A stretch of DNA of 64,000 nucleotides from an uncultured Clostridia bacterium (GTDB taxonomy: Bacteria > Bacillota > Clostridia > Christensenellales > UBA1242), in assembly GCA_944372585.1 (NCBI GenBank), contig CALVZQ010000004.1:62001-126000 (forward strand), in the 5' to 3' direction. Position 1 is the stretch's first letter, and each line of letters begins with the position of its first letter. The translations under genes and the position numbers were made by a program. Below the pieces are notes generated by a model that was not told the DNA's origin, ran no database searches, and saw nothing but the letters and a program-made list of their open reading frames with translations. This document shows positions 34,858 through 42,347 of this stretch, piece by piece.

Positions 34858-36273
34858 TTACTTGATATTGTCAGGGAAATCGTTTTCAAAAAGCACCACA
34901 CCTCCGCTTTTTATCACTTTCTTTAACAATTTTTTTTGTTCATCTCTGGTGTTTGCAAAAAAAATTTGACTTTCACTCATTCCACCTTGTTTTGCACCAT
35001 CGGACAAGGCTTTTTGATTGGTTTTGTTCATGACGATGAAAATGTCTGCAACTTTTCCCACCTCTTTTCCAACTTCAAAATTGACCTTGTTCTGCTCTGC
35101 ACCAAGTTCAACAATTCCAGGAGAAACCACAATTTTTTGTCCCTTAAATTTTGAAATAATTTCAAGAGCCTGCAAAAAACCATCATGGTTGCTGTTGAAC
35201 GAGTCATCAATTATGCTCACATTTGCACCAACGATAAGTTCCAACCTGTGTGGTGTGGACTTCAATCCCTTGATTGCTTTCTGAATGCTGTAGATGCTCT
35301 CATTAAGCAAATATGCCATTGCTGAGGCCACAACAATGTTGTCAATGTTCGCTTTTCCCAGCAATCTTGTTTCACAGGCAAAACTTTGACCATCAATCAC
35401 CATGTCAAATTTTGAACCTGTCGCGGAGGTTTCGATGTTTTTTGCATAAGCAAAACTGTTGTCCTCGCACACCAAATATTTTTTCTTCGGAAACCTGTCA
35501 AAAAGACTTCTTGAACCTTTGCTCTTTCCATTGAACACCACCCACTCTTTTGCTTCTTTGCATAGTTCATATTTTTCTTGTTCAATGTTTTCAAAACAAC
35601 CAAAAGTTTCAAGATGGCAATTTCCTATTGGAGTGATGATTCCAAAATCAACTCCAAAATTTTTTGCCAAAAATTCAATATCACCCAATCTTCTCGCTCC
35701 ATATTCCACAATCAAGAAATCGTCAGTTTCCTTCAAGTTTTCCAAAATCGTTTTGCAAATTCCCATTGGTGTATTGAAACTTTGTGGCGTTGCACAAACA
35801 TCAAATTCTTCTTTCAAAATTTGATACAAAATGTTTTTTGTCGATGTCTTTCCATAACTTCCTGTGATGGCAATTTTTTTGCAATTAATATTTGACAATT
35901 TTTCTTTCGCTTTTTTGATAAATCTTTTTTTTATCAATTCTTCAAAAGGATATGTGACAAAAAATGACAACAAAACTGCAAAACTGCTTGAAATAACGAA
36001 GAAAAAAACAATTACAAAATTAACCCAAAAATTGTCAATTAATCCAAAAAACATTAAAAAAATAAAAAATTTTAATAAAAAATCAATAAAAATTAACCTT
36101 TTTAATCTTTTTGTGAAATTGATTTTGTTTTTCTTCCCAAAAGCAAAGTCAAATTCCAGTGTTTTTTTTAAATATTTTTTTATGTCATAATTTTCAAGTT
36201 GGAATGTCTTTATGTAAATCAAATCTAGTGCTGTCAAAACTGTCGTCACGAGAAAAGCATAAAAAACAAACAT
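34858..36273 (-). CDS. MurF-type Mur ligase with N-terminal membrane domain
   Basis: A 471-residue protein. The C-terminal 340 residues form a Mur ligase of MurF type: P-loop ITGSYGKTSTKN (136-147), FNTPMGICKTI, EYGARRLGDIE, HLETFG, TPHRLELI and DDSFNSNHDG (the SNxxS-like MurF adenine region). The first 115 residues are three or four membrane helices, replacing the soluble UDP-MurNAc-binding domain of classical MurF. It presumably adds D-Ala-D-Ala to the stem peptide at the membrane surface; no other MurF is in the cluster. AAAGGAG precedes the ATG. The gene lies between the hydrolase and ddl. Confidence 0.85.
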   Translation of the reverse strand: MFVFYAFLVTTVLTALDLIYIKTFQLENYDIKKYLKKTLEFDFAFGKKNKINFTKRLKRLIFIDFLLKFFIFLMFFGLIDNFWVNFVIVFFFVISSSFAVLLSFFVTYPFEELIKKRFIKKAKEKLSNINCKKIAITGSYGKTSTKNILYQILKEEFDVCATPQSFNTPMGICKTILENLKETDDFLIVEYGARRLGDIEFLAKNFGVDFGIITPIGNCHLETFGCFENIEQEKYELCKEAKEWVVFNGKSKGSRSLFDRFPKKKYLVCEDNSFAYAKNIETSATGSKFDMVIDGQSFACETRLLGKANIDNIVVASAMAYLLNESIYSIQKAIKGLKSTPHRLELIVGANVSIIDDSFNSNHDGFLQALEIISKFKGQKIVVSPGIVELGAEQNKVNFEVGKEVGKVADIFIVMNKTNQKALSDGAKQGGMSESQIFFANTRDEQKKLLKKVIKSGGVVLFENDFPDNIK

Positions 36274-36291
36274 AATATCTCCTTTCTTTTG

Positions 36292-37014
36292 TTAATTTTT
36301 CAAAAAAACTTCAAGGCAATTTGAAAACTCCATTCTTCTGTCCACAAAACAAAAATGTCCCGCTTCTTTCATCAACACAAGCTCAGAATTTTTGATTTCC
36401 CGCTTAAATTTTTTTGCCATATAAATCGGTGTTGTCATGTCATTTTCTCCAAAGATTATCAAGGTCTTCGCTTTTATAAATGGTAAAAAATCATCAAGAT
36501 AAGTGGTGACAATGCTGTTGAAAATTTTTCTCATTTCAGTGTTCAGGACCAAATAATCACAACTTCCATATTTTGAAACATCTAGCCCCAACTTTTTTCT
36601 GAGTTTGTAATGATAAACTTTCAAATAATAATTCAAACTTCTTCTTGGTTTCAATCCTGCACTGTCAACCAACACCACTTTTTGCGACTCTTCCTTGCAC
36701 AGCACAGCCATGATTATGGCAATTCTTCCACCAAAGGAGTGCCCGATGATGTTAAATTTTTTTATCTCCAAATGCTGACATAGAGATATGACCATGTTTG
36801 CATAGGTGAAAACACTCCAGCCTCTTATGTTTTTTGAACTCTCTCCAAAAGGTGGAAAATCAACAAACAAAGAATTTTGCCCTTGAACGAAATCTTTGCA
36901 AAACAAAAGACTTTTGTGGTCACAGCCCCACCCATGCAAAAATATGTTTGTCACATCACTTTTTTTGTTGATAAACCTGTAGAAAATCTGCGCATCACGA
37001 TAGACATATTTCAT
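36292..37014 (-). CDS. Alpha/beta hydrolase embedded in the mur operon
   Basis: A 240-residue alpha/beta hydrolase with HGWGCDHKS, nucleophile elbow GHSFGG (Ser93), FGENDMTTP (Asp192) and AGHFCF (His220), a complete catalytic triad. No signal peptide is present. It lies nine bases after murC and 18 bases before the MurF-type gene, so it is cotranscribed with cell-wall synthesis genes. The substrate is unknown; similarity is to generic MenH/BioH-like esterases. No Shine-Dalgarno is evident; TAGAAT ends six bases before the ATG, but its -35 is poor. Confidence 0.9.
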   Translation of the reverse strand: MKYVYRDAQIFYRFINKKSDVTNIFLHGWGCDHKSLLFCKDFVQGQNSLFVDFPPFGESSKNIRGWSVFTYANMVISLCQHLEIKKFNIIGHSFGGRIAIIMAVLCKEESQKVVLVDSAGLKPRRSLNYYLKVYHYKLRKKLGLDVSKYGSCDYLVLNTEMRKIFNSIVTTYLDDFLPFIKAKTLIIFGENDMTTPIYMAKKFKREIKNSELVLMKEAGHFCFVDRRMEFSNCLEVFLKN

Positions 37015-37023
37015 AAAATCATT

Positions 37024-38301
37024 CTATGAAATAAAATTATTTTTGTGTAATATCTCCGGCAAGTCCCCCGCCCCGACGAACAACAACATCACTTTGTTTT
37101 TTTGTTTTTGAAGCAAAAATGTTTTCAAATCTTCAAAATTTTCAAAATATTTCGCATTTTTGTTTGTTTTTTGCACAATTTCTGTAAGTTGCAAAGCACT
37201 CAAACCATCTTCTGGTTTTTCTCTTGCAGAATATGTTCTGAAAAACAATGGCTCTTCAACTTCTTGAAAAATTTTGACAAAATCGCTCAACAACAATTTT
37301 GTTCTCGAATATGTATGCGGTTGAAAGATTGTAATAATCTCTCTGTTTTTATAGATCTTCTTTGCCGACCTAATCGCTTTTGAAATTTCTGTTGGATGAT
37401 GCGCATAATCACACACAACCGCATCAAAGAAAGGACAGCAAACTTTTTCAAATCTTGTGCTGACACCCATGTAACTTTCAAGTCCGAGTTTGATTAAACA
37501 ATCATCAATTCCCAACTTTTTTGCAACCTGATAGGCATAAATACAATTTTGAGTGTTGACATCCTCACATATGTTCAAATTTAAATCAAAGATTTTTTTG
37601 TCTTTTTCATAAAGACCAAATCTCAACCGCCCAAATTTGTCATGACGAACATTTTTTGCCTTTAAGTCATTCCTGTTGCCAATGACAAACTCGGATTGAT
37701 CTTTAAATTTTTCAAATGACTTTAATTGATTTTGAAAGGTTTTAAAATAGTCCAAATGCTCTTTTTCAATGTTTGTCACAACTGAAATAAATGGTTTCAA
37801 AAAAAGAAAGTTGTCATGATATTCACATGCTTCAGTCACAAAGAACTCTTCATCTCCCAAATGGAAGTTCAGACCATCATCAAGTTTGTATCCCCCAAGA
37901 TGCAAAGTTGGATTTTTTCCTGCGCACATCAAAATTTGATAAATCATTGCCGTTGTGGTTGTTTTTCCATGAGAACCTGCAACTGCAATCACTTTTTCAT
38001 AGCCACATGCGATTTGTCCCAAAATTTTGCCACGTGATGACATTTTTTTACCATTTTCTTTCGCAAAGACAAACAATGGATTATCTTGTTTGATTGCTGA
38101 TGAATAACAAATCTCGTCCGCTTGCAAAATTTTTTCTTCATTCAAAATATAATCAACATCAATGCCATCTTTGTTTAAAATCTCAGTTCCCTTTCCAGAA
38201 AATTCGTCATAACCACCAACTTCAAAACCACGATGTTTGAGCATCACAGCAAGTGCTGACATAGACACACCACCTATGCCTAAGAAATAATATTTTTTCA
38301 T
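37024..38301 (-). CDS. murC: UDP-MurNAc--L-alanine ligase MurC
   Basis: A 425-residue Mur ligase starting YYFLGIGGVSMSALAVML, with P-loop VAGSHGKTTTTAM, TNIEKEHLDYF and DYAHHPTEI. It attaches the first L-Ala to UDP-MurNAc. It is the first gene of the long minus-strand cell-wall operon. The ATG at 38301 has no Shine-Dalgarno; a sigma-A -10 ends six bases upstream, so a leaderless transcript is predicted. It is divergent from spoVG. Confidence 0.97.
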   Translation of the reverse strand: MKKYYFLGIGGVSMSALAVMLKHRGFEVGGYDEFSGKGTEILNKDGIDVDYILNEEKILQADEICYSSAIKQDNPLFVFAKENGKKMSSRGKILGQIACGYEKVIAVAGSHGKTTTTAMIYQILMCAGKNPTLHLGGYKLDDGLNFHLGDEEFFVTEACEYHDNFLFLKPFISVVTNIEKEHLDYFKTFQNQLKSFEKFKDQSEFVIGNRNDLKAKNVRHDKFGRLRFGLYEKDKKIFDLNLNICEDVNTQNCIYAYQVAKKLGIDDCLIKLGLESYMGVSTRFEKVCCPFFDAVVCDYAHHPTEISKAIRSAKKIYKNREIITIFQPHTYSRTKLLLSDFVKIFQEVEEPLFFRTYSAREKPEDGLSALQLTEIVQKTNKNAKYFENFEDLKTFLLQKQKNKVMLLFVGAGDLPEILHKNNFIS

Positions 38302-38307
38302 ATTTTG

Positions 38308-38337
38308 GTTATATGAATTTCAAAAAATCTTTGACAA
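38308..38337 (-). promoter_or_regulatory. Leaderless-type sigma-A promoter of murC
   Basis: On the minus strand TTGTCA (38332-38337), 18 bases, TATAAC (38308-38313), then six bases to the ATG. Confidence 0.7.
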
Positions 38338-38351
38338 TATTGAAAAATCTT

Positions 38352-38379
38352 TTGCAATAAGAAACAATTATGATATAAT
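38352..38379 (+). promoter_or_regulatory. Sigma-A promoter of spoVG
   Basis: TTGCAA (38352-38357), 16 bases, TATAAT (38374-38379). Confidence 0.75.
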
Positions 38380-38426
38380 TATTTCGACCGATAAAGGTTA
38401 ATCTAAAAAAAGGAAGGTATGGAAAC

Positions 38427-38702
38427 TTGAAGATTACGGACATTAGAGTAAGACTTGTAAACAACGGCAACGACAAACTCAAAGCAGTTGCATCAATCAC
38501 AATCGATGATGAACTCGTTGTTCATGACATCAAAGTCATCAACGGCAAAGATGGTTATTTTCTTTCAATGCCAAGCAGAAAAACTAACGAGGGAGAATTC
38601 AAAGACATTGTTCACCCAATCAAAACTGAAGTTAGAGAAATGCTTAAAGAAAAAATCCTTGCTGAATATGAAAAAGCACTTGCAAACGCAGAAAATGAAT
38701 AA
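38427..38702 (+). CDS. spoVG: Septation/RNA-binding regulator SpoVG
   Basis: A 91-residue protein with the SpoVG pattern: KITDIRVRLVNNGNDKLKAVASITIDDELVVHDIKVI, then GYFLSMPSRKTNEGEFKDIVHPI and a helical tail. SpoVG is a small nucleic-acid-binding protein affecting septation, sporulation and virulence in Firmicutes. The start is TTG at 38427, eight bases after AGGAAGGT; an ATG between them opens only a three-codon frame. A terminator follows directly. Confidence 0.96.
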   Translation: MKITDIRVRLVNNGNDKLKAVASITIDDELVVHDIKVINGKDGYFLSMPSRKTNEGEFKDIVHPIKTEVREMLKEKILAEYEKALANAENE

Positions 38703-38715
38703 TTCGAGTGTTTAT

Positions 38716-38747
38716 AAAAAATCTACATTAATTTGTAGATTTTTTTG
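38716..38747 (+). terminator. Terminator of spoVG
   Basis: An AAAAAATCTACA/TGTAGATTTTTT stem with a six-base loop and T7. Its T tract merges into the -35 region of the next gene. Confidence 0.9.
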
Positions 38748-38773
38748 TTTCCTTTTCAAAATTTTTATATAAT
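38745..38773 (+). promoter_or_regulatory. Leaderless-type sigma-A promoter of the split membrane gene
   Basis: TTGTTT (38745-38750), 17 bases, TATAAT (38768-38773), then six bases to the ATG at 38780. Confidence 0.7.
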
Positions 38774-38779
38774 TAATAT

Positions 38780-39534
38780 ATGAACATCAAACAACATATC
38801 CATTCCTTGAAAGATTCTGACAAAAGAGTCAAAGTGATAACATTCATAACAATGTTATATAATTTCTTTTGGGCAATAGGAAAAATTTTGTTTGGAGTTT
38901 TCATGCGTTCTTATCTCTACTGCATAAGTGGTGCATACACTCTGCTATTGGGATTTAGCAAAAAAGTTTTTGTTTCCAACCATAAAACAAAAAAAGAAAT
39001 CAACCTTGAAACAAAGTCGTTGATCATTGGCATTCTGCTGGCAATCAGTGGAATGGCCTTTGGAATTTATATGGGCGGACTTTATATTTGGAGAATTGAC
39101 TTTCAGTACAACATGATTTGGTCAATAACCATCGCACTTTGCTCCTTCGTGGAACTTGGAATCTCCATTCACAATCTAATTAAGGTCAGAAAAAAGGTGA
39201 CATCTTGCTTCTCAGTCTAAGATGTTGCAACATTGGCTCTTCTTTGTTTGCAATGGTTATGACACAAGTGGCTTTGCTCTCTGCAACTGGGACAGAAAAC
39301 ACCTATATGTACAATGCCACAACTGGTGTGATTGCAAGCATTCTTGTCATCTGTCTTGGTTTCTTTGTGATTGGCAAATCCGCTTATATGGAAAAACGGA
39401 AACAAACGGAAGACGAGACGAAAAAAGTTGGCAACAATAATGAAGAAAGTGAAAATTTAAATGATCTCACAAAAATAAGTGAAGAAAGTGAAAACCAAAT
39501 GAAAAATGAGAAAAATAAAAAAGATGAAAATTAA
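38780..39534 (+). CDS. Multi-pass membrane protein in two frames, joined by a possible -1 frameshift
   Basis: The first frame (38780-39220) gives four membrane helices ending IHNLIKVRKK and then a short unrelated tail to a TAA at 39218. The -1 frame continues with GDILLLSLRCCNIGSSLFAMVMTQVALLS, two more membrane helices and an acidic/basic tail to 39534. The join falls exactly at the slippery heptamer A-AAA-AAG (39190-39196). A 7-bp hairpin begins three bases downstream. Read through a -1 shift, the product is about 250 residues with six helices and no gap. It is either a programmed frameshift or an A-run indel. I recognise no named family. ATG 38780 lies six bases after TATAAT. Confidence 0.7.
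39190..39226 (+). promoter_or_regulatory. Candidate -1 ribosomal frameshift site
   Basis: A-AAA-AAG in the zero frame (39190-39196), AAGG a few bases upstream that could act as a stimulatory Shine-Dalgarno (39182-39185), and a hairpin with arms ACATCTT (39200-39206) and AAGATGT (39219-39225). The zero-frame stop TAA lies at the loop edge. Confidence 0.5.
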
Positions 39535-39548
39535 TTTCATCTTTTTTA
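39517..39548. terminator. Bidirectional terminator between the split gene and ypeB
   Basis: An AAAAAAGATGAAA/TTTCATCTTTTTT hairpin (arms 39517-39529 and 39535-39547) between convergent genes. Confidence 0.88.
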
Positions 39549-39554
39549 ATTAAT

Positions 39555-40982
39555 TTACATAAGTTTGCTTCCATCGTTTGTTTTAACAACTTTCAATATG
39601 TTCTCTTCAACATTTGTGTTTGCGTTGATGTAGATATAATAAGTTGAACCATTTCTTTCACATTCAAACTCCCAACACAAAACCTCTCTGTTGTAGTCGA
39701 GTGGAGCCAAAACAAGTCTTTCATTCTTGATTGAGAAAGAGGTGTCAATGTTTGTCTTCGCCATTTCTGTTGTCACAGTTGCTCCTGAAATATCTCTGGA
39801 AGTATGGTTAATCCAGTAAGAAACTGCATCATAACCAATAACATTTCCATTCTCCAAATCAACTTTCACTTTGACAAGGTCAGGATAAAGAATGATTCCA
39901 TTTTGTTTTGGCGAAATGTTGAAATATGCTTGAGAATCTAGCTCCTCACTCCAAACAATCTCAGCATTTTCCACACCATTTCCTTTTGCAAAATCAAGTG
40001 CAATCTTTTCTGCCTGTTGCATGGTTATGTTCTTAACATCAGAATCAACATGGCCACTGACTGTCAAAATTTTTCCACCTATCTTTGTCACTTGAACATA
40101 AACCTTTTGATTGTCTGTATTCAACAAGACATAGTTATAAGTGCTGAACTTACCATTCGTTTGTCCTTGATATTGAAGATTGGAGATATTTTTGAAATAT
40201 GAGTCCACAATCTTGTATGCTTCATCTTTTGATATCTCACTTCCAGTCAATCCTTTAACTTTTTGGTTGACAACAGAATCAGAGAAAGGTCCGTCATAAA
40301 TCATGGTTGGATATTCAGTATCATCAGATTTGATTTGTGCAAAATCTAGTGAAAAATCATCATAATTACCATCAATATGATTACTTGCGTCCAAAATGCT
40401 GTAACCGTAGATCATTTTTTCGGACATTTGATTGAGATATTTTTTCATCTCCGTCAATGATTCATGCATTTCATTGAGTGTATTTAAGTCGCTTTCGGTC
40501 AACTCTCCACCCTTTGCCACTTTTTCTTGCAAAGTCTGAGTATAGCCAGACATTTGATTGATGAATCTGACACTTTCAACAATGTTGTCACTGGAAAGTG
40601 GAAGAGCAGCAATGTTGCTTTGCATTTCTTTGGCACCTTGCGCAAGATCATTGAGCATTTTTGCTTGATAATCCTCACTGTTTGATGCAAGAAGTTTGCT
40701 TATGTTCATATCAGCCGTGTTGACAGTATCGACAAGTTCATAATAATTTTTCTTGTATATGTTTTCAAGTTGCAGAGAATAACTGTTTGCCTGCGACATT
40801 GAAACCCCATATCCAATGCCAAAACCGATTGTACTGAGTCCCAACACCCCTGTCGCAATTGAAAGTCCAATAACAGCACCTCTATATTTGTGCCTTACTG
40901 CTGAATTTCTCTTATCTTGAGTTTGGTTGGAATTTTTTACATTTTTGTTTTCAGTTTGAGCAATTTTCTTATCTTCTTTCAT
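39555..40982 (-). CDS. ypeB: Germination protein YpeB
   Basis: The 475-residue protein has a charged cytoplasmic start, one membrane helix (about 32-55), a helical domain with a long coiled-coil character (LASNSEDYQAKMLNDLAQ...) and C-terminal PepSY-like repeats (SKDEAYKIVDSYF, TMQQAEKIALDFAKGNGV, GATVTTEMAKTNI). This is the YpeB layout. YpeB stabilises and localises the cortex-lytic enzyme SleB in the spore. AAGGAGGGG precedes ATG 40982. It lies 10 bases after sleB, the classic sleB-ypeB pair. Confidence 0.93.
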   Translation of the reverse strand: MKEDKKIAQTENKNVKNSNQTQDKRNSAVRHKYRGAVIGLSIATGVLGLSTIGFGIGYGVSMSQANSYSLQLENIYKKNYYELVDTVNTADMNISKLLASNSEDYQAKMLNDLAQGAKEMQSNIAALPLSSDNIVESVRFINQMSGYTQTLQEKVAKGGELTESDLNTLNEMHESLTEMKKYLNQMSEKMIYGYSILDASNHIDGNYDDFSLDFAQIKSDDTEYPTMIYDGPFSDSVVNQKVKGLTGSEISKDEAYKIVDSYFKNISNLQYQGQTNGKFSTYNYVLLNTDNQKVYVQVTKIGGKILTVSGHVDSDVKNITMQQAEKIALDFAKGNGVENAEIVWSEELDSQAYFNISPKQNGIILYPDLVKVKVDLENGNVIGYDAVSYWINHTSRDISGATVTTEMAKTNIDTSFSIKNERLVLAPLDYNREVLCWEFECERNGSTYYIYINANTNVEENILKVVKTNDGSKLM

Positions 40983-40992
40983 AATCCCCTCC

Positions 40993-41676
40993 TTAAATTG
41001 CAAACACATGGTTGCCAATCACAACTGTTGTTGTCTTGCTGTATATCCATTTGTTTGTTGCAGTGCTTGCGTTATAGTAATACAATGCACCATAAGTAGG
41101 GTCCCAACCATTCAAAGCATCACGAGCGGCATTATATGCAGTTTGGTCAGGTTCGAGATTGATTTGTCCGTCATTGACTGCCGTAAAAGCCCATGGCTGA
41201 TAGATGACCCCTGCAATAGTATTTGGAAAATCAGGGCTTTCTACTCTGTTCAAAATAACTGCTGCGACCGCAACTTGTCCAGTGTAACTTTCTCCACGGG
41301 CTTCAGCGTAAACACACTTGGCCAAAAGATATAAGTCACTGTTAGAAACCGAATTGTCATCAGTTGAAGACAAGGTCATTCCAAGAGCCGCCGCCGTTTT
41401 TGGTCCAACAATTCCGTCAACAGAAAGTCCATTTTTGCTTTGGAAATATCTGACAGCCTTGCGTGTTAAATTTCCATAAATTCCATCGACATTGCCAGTG
41501 TAATATCCCCATCTTTTCAATTTTGTTTGAACAGTTCTTGTTTGTGAAGTGGTCAAGGCCGCTTCAACATATTCAATGTTTGGTTGTATGTAATTTGTCA
41601 AAACCACAGTAAGCGTTCCGATTGACATGATTGCAAACATAACTGCAAAAGTCAACGCAAATAATTTTTTCTTCAT
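40993..41676 (-). CDS. sleB: Spore cortex-lytic enzyme SleB
   Basis: A 227-residue secreted enzyme: signal peptide (about 1-38), a peptidoglycan-binding domain (VQTKLKRWGYYTGNVDGIYGNLTRKAVRYFQ ... VGPKTAAALG) and a Hydrolase_2 (SleB) catalytic domain with YAEARGES holding the catalytic Glu, then AAVILNRV and ALYYYNA. It cleaves cortex peptidoglycan with muramic-delta-lactam as a lytic transglycosylase during germination. AAAAGGAG precedes the ATG. It starts 11 bases after spoIIR. Confidence 0.95.
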   Translation of the reverse strand: MKKKLFALTFAVMFAIMSIGTLTVVLTNYIQPNIEYVEAALTTSQTRTVQTKLKRWGYYTGNVDGIYGNLTRKAVRYFQSKNGLSVDGIVGPKTAAALGMTLSSTDDNSVSNSDLYLLAKCVYAEARGESYTGQVAVAAVILNRVESPDFPNTIAGVIYQPWAFTAVNDGQINLEPDQTAYNAARDALNGWDPTYGALYYYNASTATNKWIYSKTTTVVIGNHVFAI

Positions 41677-41687
41677 ATTTTCTCCTT

Positions 41688-42221
41688 TTATCGTGTTACA
41701 CTATTTATAATTTCCCAAATTTTTGAAATATAAACATAATTTTCGTAATTTTTTGAAGAGAGAAAACATACAGCAGGAAAAACGACGCACCACCAATTGT
41801 CGCCTTTTCCAGCCCCCAAATCAATTTTCAAACAATCATAAACGCCTTCTTCAAGCACCAAATCATCATATGCACGTGCCGGCATCTCTTCTTGAGTGAT
41901 GGAAATTGTGGCAGAATATTCCACTCCTTCACTCTTGAGAACTTCATTTACAACCGCTTGCAAGTAAAACAAACTAAGTGCAATAATTTCTGCCGCTTCA
42001 TCTTTGTTTTCAGCGTAGGCAAGTTTTGGAATCAAAAAATCTACCACTGCATCTTTTACTTTATATTTCAAATTTTGGTCAGTGACAGAATTGGAATTTG
42101 CTGTTATGTGAATTCTCATATAACCTTCGTTCAATGCACTTGCGGAAACATTGTTTCCTCCACAAAGAAAGATTGCCAAGCAAATGATTCCAATTCCAAC
42201 AAATGACAAAATGTATTTCAT
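41688..42221 (-). CDS. spoIIR: Stage II sporulation protein R
   Basis: A 177-residue exported protein with an N-terminal signal/anchor (1-28) and the SpoIIR core: YMRIHITANSNSVTDQNLKYKVKDAVVDFL, a helical region, then GVYDCLKIDLGAGKGDNWWCVVFPAVCF. It is made in the forespore and triggers SpoIIGA to process pro-SigE across the septum. GAGGG precedes the ATG. It leads an apparent spoIIR-sleB-ypeB operon, which mixes an early and a late sporulation role. No clear SigF promoter was seen upstream. Confidence 0.94.
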   Translation of the reverse strand: MKYILSFVGIGIICLAIFLCGGNNVSASALNEGYMRIHITANSNSVTDQNLKYKVKDAVVDFLIPKLAYAENKDEAAEIIALSLFYLQAVVNEVLKSEGVEYSATISITQEEMPARAYDDLVLEEGVYDCLKIDLGAGKGDNWWCVVFPAVCFLSSKNYENYVYISKIWEIINSVTR

Positions 42222-42258
42222 AAATCCCTCACAAACGAATTTTTGTCTGAAAAATAAT

Positions 42259-42290
42259 AAAAAAACCGCAAAAATTTGCGATTTTTTTCT
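42259..42290 (-). terminator. Terminator of the SipL-like gene
   Basis: An ATCGCAAA/TTTGCGGT hairpin (one G-U pair) with T7 on the minus strand, between the SipL-like gene and spoIIR. Confidence 0.82.
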
Positions 42291-42347
42291 TTTTTATTAA
42301 TTTTTTAAAAGTTTGAGAGGTACATCTTTTAAAATTAATTTCTCTTC

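Noticed and set aside
42222..42258. A SigF promoter upstream of spoIIR.
   Set aside because: No GYWTA-15-GGnnAnHTR pair could be read between the terminator and the start.
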